Source: Coenobita brevimanus | Taxonomy: Eukaryota; Arthropoda; Malacostraca; Decapoda; Coenobitidae | Assembly: GCA_032717465.1 (NCBI GenBank) | Contig: CM064666.1 | Span: forward strand, 20,689,732 to 20,753,731 | DNA length: 64,000 nt | Reading direction: 5' to 3' | Shown: positions 54,333 through 64,000 of the stretch, piece after piece | Position numbering within the stretch: the first letter of the stretch is position 1 | How the letters are laid out: each line of letters starts with the position of its first letter | Made by a program: the position numbers and the translations under genes | Notes under the pieces: generated by a model | Seen by the model: the letters and a program-made list of their open reading frames with translations, nothing else | Database searches by the model: none | Told to the model about the DNA's origin: nothing

Positions 54333-55490
54333 CCACTGTAAGAGAGTCATTTACTCCCAGGAACCCCTTCGATACCCAGAGACTCAGTTGTTGGAGGAAC
54401 CAAGGTCTTCGGGTGTTGTCAACGATTACAGAGTGCAGAAGATGATTGAGAGTGTTCTGACACCAACTCCAATGCTTTTCCTGACTTTTGATAGATTAAC
54501 ATTGTCTGATTCTGTGAAACTTGCTTGGTTATCTCTTCCTGTGAAGCCCTACGTTCCATCCCCAAAGAGATGTTTTCACTGTCAGGGCTATGGCCATGTT
54601 AGTAGATTTTGTCACTGTTCCCAAGCTGGACTTCCTGATGTCTGTGTCTCCTGTGGCAGACCAAGCCATACCAGTGTTTGTACAGGACCCCTTAAATGTT
54701 ATCACAGTGGAGGTCCGCATGCTGTCTCCTCTGAAAACTGTCCAAGATACTGCCTGGAAAAGGAGATATTGTCAATTCGTACACGTGAGAGGGTTCCATT
54801 CCATGAAGTAAAAACGAGAGCCCAGACTCTCTTCTTTCAGCCAGGGTTACTTATGCTTCTGTCCTTTCTAGAATACCATTGCATCGCCCTGTATCTCAGA
54901 GGCAGCATCGACCCATTCCAGTACCCATTCCTTCAACTTGTGATATGCAGAATGCTGTCCCCATGGTTGGTACTGCTGGTGAGAATTATGTTTGCCCAAC
55001 TGCTACTCTGACTGTTTCCGCCCCACTTTGGTGGCTGACGACTTGTACACTTCTGTGGTGGTGGCAGATGTCCAAGTTGACTGGACTCCTTCTGTCATAC
55101 CTAGTATGCCCGAGGCTCCATCTATACCTGGCAAATGTCACCGATGTTCATCAGGTTCCTCTGAACAAGAAAACCAGCCACCTAAGGTCTCTGTTGTTGA
55201 CCCTTCTGTTGACACCTCTCCTGTTCCCTCTGTCCAGCAAGCTGAGGGATCTAGCCAGATGACAGCTGAAGCTGATGGTTCACCTCTGGTCCAGTCCCCA
55301 CCTGGGGAGGTTGTTGGACAGCTCGTTGGTGCTTCAGATCTGAAGCATAGGATGGCCTCCACAAATGATTCGAGTCCTTTGGACTCTACTTCCACTTCTG
55401 GGCCTTGTGATGAGGGTACTGGGCATCCTACATCTCCAAAGTCGGCCCCCAAGCCTCCTTCCAAACAAACATTCCAAGAAGCAGTGTTGT
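54333..55490 (+). pseudogene. LINE A5 ORF1, second part with zinc knuckles
   Basis: Continues the frame broken at 37889: HCKRVIYSQEPL, QKMIESVLTPTPMLFLTFDR, then knuckles CFHCQGYGHVSRFC, CVSCGRPSHTSVC and a third, degenerate CYHSGGPHAVSSENC whose second Cys is Ser. EILSIRTRERVPFHEVKTRA follows and, after a frame change near 54860, the Ser/Pro-rich tail (KCHRCSSGSSEQENQPPKVS). Ends near the LINE B2 insertion. Confidence 0.8.
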
Positions 55491-55661
55491 AAAACTAACT
55501 TCCTCATCCTCACGTTTGCCTTCGGATGTTAGACAGAGGGTGCGGGTTTCTGGTGCTGGACAGGCTCATCCAAAGGGCTTACATAAGCATCAATCCAAAC
55601 CCACTTGGGGAGGCATGGTTGTCTCGCCCCTTATCCTGATTCCATCCTCACAATAGGTGCT

Positions 55662-58600
55662 ATGGCATTCTCAGCCAGTATATTATAATGGAACTGTCGA
55701 GGGCAGCGTGGTAAGTGGGAGGAGCTATGGACCCTCCTGACTTATTCCCCTTTGTGTGTATGTCTCCAGGAAACTCTTGTGTGGTTTGCCACTCCTCATG
55801 CACCAACTGGGTACGATGCTTTGTACTCAGCACCAACCAAGGGTCCTGCAGGAGGTAGTGCTGTTTTGGTGAGGACTGACATCCCTCATCAACCAGTTCA
55901 CCTCCAGTCTGACCTCCAGTGTGTTGCTGTGGGATTGTATGCCCACCGTTGGTATACAGTTTGTTCCATATATTTACAGCCCAACACAGCAGTCGGTAGG
56001 TTGGAACTCGAGAACCTTCTTGTCCAGTTACCTACTCCTTTTCTTCTCTTGGGAGACCTTAATGGTCGCCACTCTGTGGGGTGACTGTCTTGTTAACCAA
56101 CGTGGAAGTTTGTTGGCGTCCTTATTGGAGGATGAGGATCTTGCCCTGTTCAATACTGGGGTGTTAACACATTTTCACCCCAAAATGGGCTCATTTACTG
56201 CAATTGACCTCTCTATCTGCTCTCCTGTCTCCTGGACTTTACCTGGGAGGATCTCCATGGAAGTGATTACTTTCCCATCCTCTTTACTGCAGCAGTATCT
56301 AGTCCCTGTTCTCGTTTACCGAGGTGGAGAGTGGATAAGGCAGACTGGTCCCTTTCCTCTTCTCAGATTTCTGTTAATGTCTCAGTTGAAGAGTTTCCGC
56401 ATATTGATGAGGCTGTTTCATCCTTTACCTCCATTCTGCATTCTGCTGCCCTTCATGCTGTTCCTAAAACCTCTGGCACATACCACTATCGACCTGTCCC
56501 ATGGTGGAATGAGGAATACAGCGTTGCTGTACGTGCTAAGAACTTAGCATTCTCCTGTTATCATAGATGCAGGGCAGAGCATAATCTTGTCGAGTTCAGA
56601 AGGGCGCGGGCTAAGGCCCGTTAGGTACTGAAACAGCTAGGTAGGATTCTAGGATGGCTTATTTGTCATCTGTAAACTCAAAGACACCAGTATCTCAGGT
56701 GTGGAAGAGAGTGCGAAAGGTTTCGGGAAAATTCACTTAAGGCAGGTCCCCCGTGCTGAGGTCTAATGGTGAGCCTGTTGGTGACCCTGCAGCTGTGACC
56801 GACATTTTTGCATCTGCCTTTGCGGCAGTCAGTCAGAGAGGTACTAGCTCACCAATTTTTGCCAGACAACAGGAGATAGAGGAGGCAAGGGTGCTGGACT
56901 TCCGTTCAGGGAGTATGGAGTCCTACAACCTCCCTTTCTCTTATCATGAACTCCAATCTGCCCTTTCCCTTTGTCATGACACCTCACCAGGGCCAGATGA
57001 TATTCCCTATGCAATGCTTCGGCACCTGAATGATGATGCACTGCCTTTTCTCCTCGACCTTTTTAATAGCTTCTGGAAGGAATCTTGTCTTCCCTCCTCT
57101 TGGCGTGAGGCTATTGTCCTGCCATTCCAGAAGCCGGGGAAGGCAGGTTACCGTCCCCTGGAGTATCGGCCAATTGCCTTATCATCTTGCTTGTGTAAAT
57201 TATTTGAGAAAATTGTCAACATGTGCCTAATGTTTTTCCTAGAAAGGAATGAATGTCTCTCTCCATGTCAGTCTGGTTTTTGAAAATGTCGCTCAACAAC
57301 AGATGCACTAGTCCATCTTGAGGCTGCAGCATGTGATGCTTTTGCCAAGCAGCAGCATCTGGTGTGCGTTTTCTTTGACCTACAAAGGCATATGATACTA
57401 CATAGCGGTTTGGTATCTTCCAACAACTCCATTCTTTTGGTTTACGTGGCAGGCTGCCCCTGTTTATATTAAATTTTCTGTGTGACCATTCATTCAGGGT
57501 TAGGGTTGGCATCACCCTGTCTCGTTCGTACCCTCAGGAGGAAGGGTTGCCTCAAGGAAGTGTCCTCAGTGTGACCCTTTTTGCCATAGCTTTGGATGGA
57601 ATTGTGTGTTCAATTCCAGAAAGGGTGTCGGCTTCACTGTATGTTGATGATTTGGCCCTATGGTATGCTGCTTCCCGAATGTCCATGGCTGAACGTCGCT
57701 TGCAGCTCGCTCTAGACAGGGTCTCTTGGTGGGCCACCATGCACTGCTTCTGTTTCTCCCCAACAAAGATCGTGGCCTTGCATTTCTGCCGCTTGAGAGG
57801 TATTCACCCTGACCCAGACCTCCAGTTATGTGGCCACAGGGTGCAACGTGTGGATGAGACAAGGTTTCTTGGCCTTATTTTTGACAGGAAACTGACGTGT
57901 GTACCTCATATACGTTCACTAAGACTGTCATGTCTCCATGCCCCGTCTCTCCTATGGACTCTATCTCACTTGTCTTGAGGCACTGACAGAACCATCCTGC
58001 CCCAACTCTACCATGCCTTAGTAAGGAGCAAGTTAGACTATGGGTGTGTGATAAACTTTTCTGCAACTGAGGCACGGCTGTGGTCACTAAATTCGGTCCA
58101 CCATGCTGGGATTTGTCTGTCGACTGGGGCCTTCCGGTCTTCCCCGATTGAAAGTCTGTTGGTTGATGTGAACAAACTGCCACCGGATCTCTGCCAGCAG
58201 TCCTTGATGGTGCAGTGTTGGCACCATCTTCACCGTCTTCTGGCCTCACTGAGTTGTAAGGCTGTCTCTGGGGTTGCTCTTCTCTCCTTTTATGACACTC
58301 ACCCTCGCTATCCACATGCGTTTGGGTACAGAGTGAGGGCTGCCATGAGGGAGTTGGGTGTCCAGTCCTCCCCTGTTTGCCCTATGCGTGTCCCAATGGC
58401 TCCCTGGCTTCTCTCAGAGATACAACCATGTGCTTAATTCTTTGAGAGGAAGGCCTTTCTTTTCTCACAGGCAGCTTTGTCTTACTTTTTAGAACATGCC
58501 TCTGCATCAAGTGACTCGATCCCTGTATATACTGATGATTCCAAATCTTGTGTGGAGACAGACTTAGGTGTCATTTTTCGTGATTTTAGCCGTGGTGGGA

Positions 58601-59349
58601 GTCTTCCTCCTTCTGCGTCTGTTTTTATCACTGAACTTACTGCCATTTTTGTTCCGGTTGAATTGATTTTTAGTTTTCCTCCAGCTTCTTTTACCATTTT
58701 CGTAACTCAGCCAGTGCCCTATAAGCTTTGTCCCATGGCTTCCCATGACTTTCCCTAGTCCTGTCTGTCTTGGAGTGGCTCTTCATATTATGTAGGTGAG
58801 GATACTCTGTACAACAGTGTTGGGTCCCTGCACATGTGAGGGTCATGGACAATGAGCGTGCTGACTCTTTGGAGAGACCTGCTGCCTCTCGCCCTACCTC
58901 TCCTCATTTCCATGTCCCATCTGAGGATTTATGTACAAACACTGTGGAGGCTGTCTGTTTCTGCTGGCAGAGGAGGTGGAATGCAGCAGGGGCGAATAAA
59001 CTTCACAGCATTCGTTGGAACCTGGGTGATGGGGGGCATGTGGGACTGTCCTGACAGTGGGAAACAGCTTTGGCCCCATCTCCAGATTGGTCACACTAGG
59101 CTGACTCACGTTTTTTTAATGGAGAGGGTGTCCCCTCCCTACTGTGATGACTGTCTGGTTCCTTGGACTGTGTGGCATCTTCTTATCGAATGTCCCAATC
59201 TTGGGGACCTCTGTCGGTGTTACCTTTCCAGGTGCCGAGCCGGCGATGGACCATACTTTCTCTAACTGGTGCTTGGGGAAGAGGCTTGTGCTATGGGGGA
59301 AGACACCTTCTCCTTTGTACTGAGTTCTGGTCTTCTCCACAAGCTGTAG
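55662..59349 (+). pseudogene. LINE B2 ORF2 (endonuclease, RT, RNase H, zinc motif)
   Basis: Opens MAFSASIL then a TAA where B1 has CAA. Endonuclease: CVCLQETLVW, LLLGDLNGRHS near 56045, AIDLSICSP. RT: GPDDIPYAMLRHL near 56993, LPFQKPGKAG, EYRPIALSS, CQSGF near 57268, then FFDLQ near 57373 with a frameshift, GLPQGSVLSV near 57546 and an intact LYVDDLALWYAASRM near 57638. RNase H: VYTDDSKS near 58529, ITELTAIF, and a decayed DNERADSLER near 58847. The end carries YCDDCLVPWTVWHLLIEC. It keeps the YVDD that B1 has lost but has many stops. Confidence 0.85.
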
Positions 59350-59521
59350 GGTTTTACCATAGTGTTTTAATGATAATGGTTCTAATTTTAACCTCTATCT
59401 TTCCACCATGTTTTTAGTGTTGGTTGTTTCTTTTATATTATTGATTTGTTTTATGCATTGCTTTTCTTTTTGCTTTTTATAATTTTTTATATATTTTGAC
59501 TTTCTTTTAATGTTTGTGTTC

Positions 59522-59552
59522 GGCGGCATATGACCTCTCCTGTTGTGCCACC
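59522..59552 (+). other. 3'-UTR hairpin of LINE B2
   Basis: GGCGGCA and TGCCACC around a 17-nt loop, one mismatch. Confidence 0.65.
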
Positions 59553-59626
59553 ATCTCACAGTTTCATTCATTCAATCATTCGCTTGTCAGGTGTACAGTC
59601 CCGCACTTAATCATCATCCCTCCACA

Positions 59627-62600
59627 ATGGGTTCCATCATCCAGTGGAACTGTCCAGGTTGATGTGCTAACTATGAGGAGCTGTGCCAACTTGTTTCTCA
59701 ATTTACTCCTCTGTGCATGTGCATCCGGAGACCATGGTAGATGATGCTGTTCCTTCCAGTCATCCTGGTTCTCATGCATTTTATTCTGATCCTCTACCTG
59801 GCCAGGGACATCATGGTGGTACTGCAACCTTAGTTTGCTGTGATCTCCCATTCATTTGTCTGAGTCTTTCAACTCCTTTGCAGGCTGTTGCCATTTATAT
59901 TTTTCTTTGCCACCAATATACAGTGTGTAGTCTTTATCTTCCTCCAAGTACTTCTGTTGAGAGGGTAGATCTTGCCCGGCTGATTCATGACCTTCCATCT
60001 CCCTTTCTTTTACTGGGTGAGCTGAATGGCCGTCACCCACTGTGGGGTGACAGTATAACAAACCCTAGAGGTGTTATGTTGGCTTCTTTGGTGGAGGATG
60101 AGGAGTTGGGGGTGTTGAATTCAGATGAGATGACATATTTTCATTGGCAGACTAGTGTTTTCATGGCCATTGATTTGTCTCTCTGTTCAGCTACTGCTAT
60201 TTTGGATTTTAAGTGGGGTGTGTTGCCAGATTTGCATGGCAGTGATCACTTCCCGATTATTCTAACCTCCCCTGAGTGTTAGCCACAATGTCGTCTTCCT
60301 TGCTGGCACCTGGACAAGGTAAACTGGCCACTCTTCAGAGAGTTATGTTCCACTGTCCACACTGTAGACAATTTTGGTAATGCTGATGAGACGGTGGCAC
60401 ATATAGCTGATGTATTGCACTTAGCAGCCCTTTTATCTATTTCTAAGACTTCTGGTCGATTTCCTAAATGTCCAGTTCCCTGGTGGACCCCTAAATGCAC
60501 CTCTACAGTGAGGGCTAAACAGATCGCCTTCTCTCAGCTTCCCCATCATCGTATGGTCACTCAATGTTTGTTGGCTTTTAGGAGGGCGTATGCTCATGCA
60601 CGTCTTGTATTGAAGGCCAGACGTGCTTCATGGCGGGAGTACATTCTCTCCCTTCACCCAAGGACTTCTCTCACCCAAGTGTGGAACTGGGTCAGAAAGA
60701 TTTCTGGCAAGTTACCTGTTCTTTCCCCTCCTGTTTTGTCTTATGCGGGTGGGACTGTGACTGATCCCTTTGCTGTTACCGAAGTGTTTGTCAAGCATTT
60801 TGCAGCTGTTTCTAAAAAGAAAACTGAATTGCCTTCGGCATGCCAATGTCAGCACCTGGAATCCTGTAGCCTCAGCATCACATCTTCTGAGGGAGAGTCT
60901 TACAATGTCCCCTTTTCTATTTTTGAGGTTCGGGCTCCTTTGTGGCTGTGTCATGATTCGTCTCCAGGCTGTGATGATATTCCATGCGCCTTTTCACATC
61001 ATTATGTCTGATGAATCCTTTTTCTTTTTGCTGGTATTGTATAACAGAATTTGGTGTACTAGCGAGTTTTTGTATTCCTGGGGAGTTGCTGTGGTAATCC
61101 CCATCCCAAAGCCCGGAAAGGATCATCTGCAGGCAACAAATCATCATCCCATCTCTCTGACCTCTTGTGTTTGCAAGGTGTTGGAGAAGATGGTTAATGG
61201 CCAGCTCATAAGGTATTTGGAGAGGGGCAATTACTTTTTTTTGTTATGCTAGGAAGAAGGAACCAATGACCACGAGCTTACAAAAACTGTTCCTTCCAAG
61301 AGAAAAACAAAATACTAGAGAGAGCCAAATTCAAGGTCTCCAGTGCAGTATGTTTTTTTGTAAAATGCAATCTACCACTGATGACCTACTGTCCTTGGAA
61401 TCTTCAGTCTGTGAGGCTTTCTCCACTAACCAACACCAGGTCGCGGTCTTCTTTAACTTGGAGAAGGCATACGACACTGCCTGGTGCCATGGCATTTTAC
61501 TTTCACTTCCTGAGTTTGATCTTCATGGGCACTTAACCATTTTTATTCAAAAATTTTTATCTCACCATTATTTAAGGGTCCGAGTGGAGTGGGAGGAGTG
61601 TTTTCCAATGCCCGAGCACTTGAAGATGGGGTACCCGACAGGGGAGTATCCTTAATGTTACCCTCTTTTCTGTGGCCATCAACAGGGTAATCAGTGGACT
61701 TCCTGATGGTGTGCGAGGTTCATTATATGTAGATGACTTCTCAATTTCCTTCACTGCATCTAGAATGTCTCTGATGGAGAGGAAGTTACAGCTAGCTCTT
61801 AATAGAATTTCTGAGTGGGTTGAGTCTCACAGCTTTCATTTTTCTTTGCAAAAGACAGTGGTTATGCATTTTTGTTGTTTTTTTTCGGGGGGGTTCACCC
61901 AGACTCTGATTGGTATCTTTATGGTTGGAGGTTATCCTGTGAGGAAGAGACTTTGTTGTTGGGTCTTCTGTTTGATAGATGACTAACCTGGTTTCCTCAT
62001 ATTCGTTCTGTGAAGGCAACTTGTATTAAAGCTTCGAGTCTTCTAAGGATTTTGGACATAGTTCTTGGGTTGCTGATCATCAGACCCTCCTCCTCTTGCA
62101 CAGATCTTTTATCCCTTCTAGACTTGATTATGGGTGTGAAGTCTACTCTGCAACAGATGCCCGTCTCCGGATATTAGATTCTGTGCATCATGCTGGTGTA
62201 CATCTGGCAACCGGGGCATTCAGATCATCCCCAATTTCATTGTCTGTTGGTGGATTCTGGTGTACTCCCCTTGGATTTGCGACGCCAGTTGCTGATGATG
62301 AGGTGCTGGTACCGTCACCACATTCCAGACTCAATTTCTTGTGCCATAGAGTCCCAGGATTCCCAATCTTCTGTTTATGACATCAGTCCTAGTTTCCCGA
62401 AGCCCCTTGGTTACAGGGTCCGGTCAGTATTGTTATCTCTCTTTGTTCCGAGACTTGCGGTTTGTCCACATCAGATCCCAAGGGTGGGTTCTTAGCTACT
62501 CCCCAATGTGATATTTTGTAGTTCCATTGCTGAAAAAAAGGGCTCACTTCCCTCTCAGGTGTCCCTCTCTCTTTTTTTAGAACATGCCTCCACTCAAGAG

Positions 62601-63434
62601 GTTCTGTCCCCGTCTATACTGACGGGTCTAAGGCCAATACTGGAGTAGGATTTGATGTTGTCTTCCCTTCCTATAGTAGTGGCGGTAGCTTTTCTGGCAT
62701 TACTTCAGTGTATGTGGCGAAACTGACTGCAATTTTATATGCTCTTAAAGTCATTTTTACTCTCCCCCAATCAGTTTTTGTGATTTTTTGTGACTCGCAA
62801 ACTACTCTGTCTGCACTGAAATTTTTTAATGCATCTCATCCATTGGTTTTATCAATTTTAGAATGGCTTTTTCTTGTTGGCCGTCATGGCCGCCATATGA
62901 ACTACAGTTGGGTTCCCGCACATATTGGTGTGGTGGGCTATGAGAGGGCAGATACATTAGCTAAAGCTGCATATTCTCAACAGCCCCCAACTGACTACCC
63001 GATTCCTGCATCTGATGTAACACCTTACTTGTGGTACGCAGTTCATACATTTTGGCAGAGACACTGGGATGGTGCTGCTCATAATAAAATAAAATAAAAA
63101 ATCTTTCAGAGAGTGCCAAGGGTTCTCCACTCCATGTCTCAGCGAATGGAGGTGTATCTTGCTAGGCTTTGCATTGGGCACTCTCATCTTACATATGGGT
63201 TCCTCATGACTGGTGAGACTCAACCATACTGTGATCAATACCTTGTTCCCCTTACTGTCCATCACTTGCTGGTCGAGTGTCCGAGTCTGGAGGGACCTAT
63301 GTCACACATTCCTCCATAGGCATAAGGCGGCAGATGGTACCTACAGTTTATCCTCGATGCTTGGTGATGCTTCTAGCGATATTACTGATGTTTTCAGTTT
63401 TCGTCAGGTGGAGGGCCTTCTTCCACTTTTATAA
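59627..63434 (+). pseudogene. LINE A5 ORF2 (endonuclease, RT, RNase H, zinc motif)
   Basis: Endonuclease: MGSIIQWNCPG, then a frame change, YLPPSTSVERVDLARLIHDL, LLLGELNGRHPLWGD (GELN for GDLN), AIDLSLCSAT and GSDHFPIIL near 60238. RT: a DDIPCAF block near 60970, VIPIPKPGKDH near 61098, a damaged stretch near 61240-61350, SLESSVCEAFSTNQ, FFNLEKAYDTAW near 61450 (motif A Asp changed to Asn) and an intact LYVDDFSIS near 61724. RNase H: VYTDGSKA near 62613, FCDSQTTL near 62783 and VVGYERADTLAKAA near 62932. The end has YCDQYLVPLTVHHLLVEC. The TGA at 61980-61982 is shared with A1 and A2. Confidence 0.85.
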
Positions 63435-63554
63435 GTAATTGATATTTCATAAACATTTCTTTTATTATTTTCAGTGTTTTATACCTACTAACAGATATTG
63501 ACTTAATTTTGAATATCGACTTCTTATTTTCCTGCGTCTTTTACCTTGCTGTCC

Positions 63555-63585
63555 GGTGGCATATGACCGTGGCAGTTGTGCTGCC
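63555..63585 (+). other. 3'-UTR hairpin of LINE A5
   Basis: GGTGGCA and TGCTGCC pair throughout if two G-U wobbles are allowed, so both arms differ from other copies but the stem is kept. Confidence 0.65.
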
Positions 63586-63610
63586 AGATTTTAATACAAT
63601 CAATCAGTCA

Positions 63611-64000
63611 ACTCTTCAGACCCCCTGGACTCTTGTTTTCTGCTTTGCGTATCTATTTCATACATCTTGTGTATTATAATTACAAATCATAATAGATAGA
63701 TAGATAAATAGATAGATAGACAGCCCTCTGCGAGCCTGGGAAAAGGAAATGAGGTTACAAGTTACACTGAGGAAAGCTGACGACAGCGGCCAGTAAGGAG
63801 ATGATGCAGTTAGCTGTCAGCAGTCCTCTCGTGAACAAAGACCTGGTGACCACAAGCACATATACACACATACTCACACACAGGCTTCTTAAACTTTCCA
63901 TCCACGAGGAACACACGTGATACGTCTCCTGTTTCACCAGAATTTAGGAAAGAAAGCTTAGAAGGAGACAAGCCTCAGAGAAGACAGGTCACAGTGAGAA
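63611..64000. other. Unassigned flank with (GATA)n
   Basis: No gene or known element recognised. A GATA-type tetranucleotide run with interruptions lies at about 63690-63722. Confidence 0.5.

Larger units (their letters stand above)
55615..59580 (+). mobile_element. LINE B2: 5'-truncated B-lineage I-like element
   Basis: It begins at the very end of ORF1 (GTTGTCTCGCCCC, matching 43267 of B1) and runs to the B-type 3' end: hairpin, then a (TTCA)n tail. It is inserted at the ORF1/ORF2 junction of LINE A5, whose sequence resumes at CGCTTGTCAGGTG. No clear target duplication was found, only a CTTG overlap. ORF2 is close to that of B1. Confidence 0.85.
36862..63610 (+). mobile_element. LINE A5: complete I-like element carrying nested insertions
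   Basis: It starts CCCCGCTGCGGGGGGTC and ends in a TCAATCAGTCAA tail. It is split by a piggyBac transposon (37890-54328) and by LINE B2 (55615-59580). Its own sequence adds up to about 6.3 kb: 5' UTR to 37441, ORF1 37442-37889 plus 54333-55611, ORF2 59627-63434, then 3' UTR. That makes it the oldest layer of the right-hand nest. Confidence 0.85.

Overview
This is a repeat-saturated stretch of a eukaryotic nuclear genome. It is most likely from an arthropod, and I would guess a decapod crustacean because of the LINE mix, the long (TA)n, (CT)n and (GT)n microsatellites and the arthropod-like 5S sequence; the species cannot be fixed from the sequence. I found no convincing host gene. Almost all readable protein is transposon protein, mostly broken by stops and frameshifts. 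The coordinates below separate hosts from passengers, because much of the window is insertions inside insertions.

Left part (1-10.8 kb): a decayed Gypsy-type LTR retrotransposon remnant (protease and integrase zinc finger only), a 5'-truncated I-like LINE (A1), a decayed RTE-type LINE on the + strand, a 5S-rRNA-derived SINE, and a second RTE-type LINE on the - strand whose 3' end resembles the SINE tail.

Middle (10.8-36.9 kb): a Tigger/pogo-type DNA transposon (- strand, catalytic Asp residues visible) is split by a polyadenylated retrocopy (12960-14512) that encodes a cold-shock-domain protein, bounded by 29-bp direct repeats, and is then cut by I-like LINE A2. A solo LTR and an internally deleted Tigger relative (itself holding an hAT-like element) lie in (TA)n tracts. 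A second I-like lineage with RNase H (LINE-D, about 22.0-31.5 kb) is split by a CR1-type LINE (SGNH-hydrolase ORF1; about 25.2-30.0 kb) and by an hAT-like element. LINE A3 (31508-36861) is split by a tRNA-derived SINE that carries a piggyBac-derived MITE, by an hAT-like element, and by the short LINE copy A4.

Right part (36.9-63.6 kb): one nest four levels deep. I-like LINE A5 (36862-63610) contains a piggyBac transposon (37890-54328). That contains a minus-strand I-like LINE, C1 (38961-51324), which contains a full-length plus-strand I-like LINE, B1 (41122-47190). A5 also holds a 5'-truncated B copy (B2). Target-site duplications prove or support most joins and give a relative order of insertion. 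The A, B and C lineages share a 3'-terminal hairpin and a 5'-terminal motif. B1 and C1 share a 5' half but differ sharply after one point in ORF1, so at least one is a recombinant.
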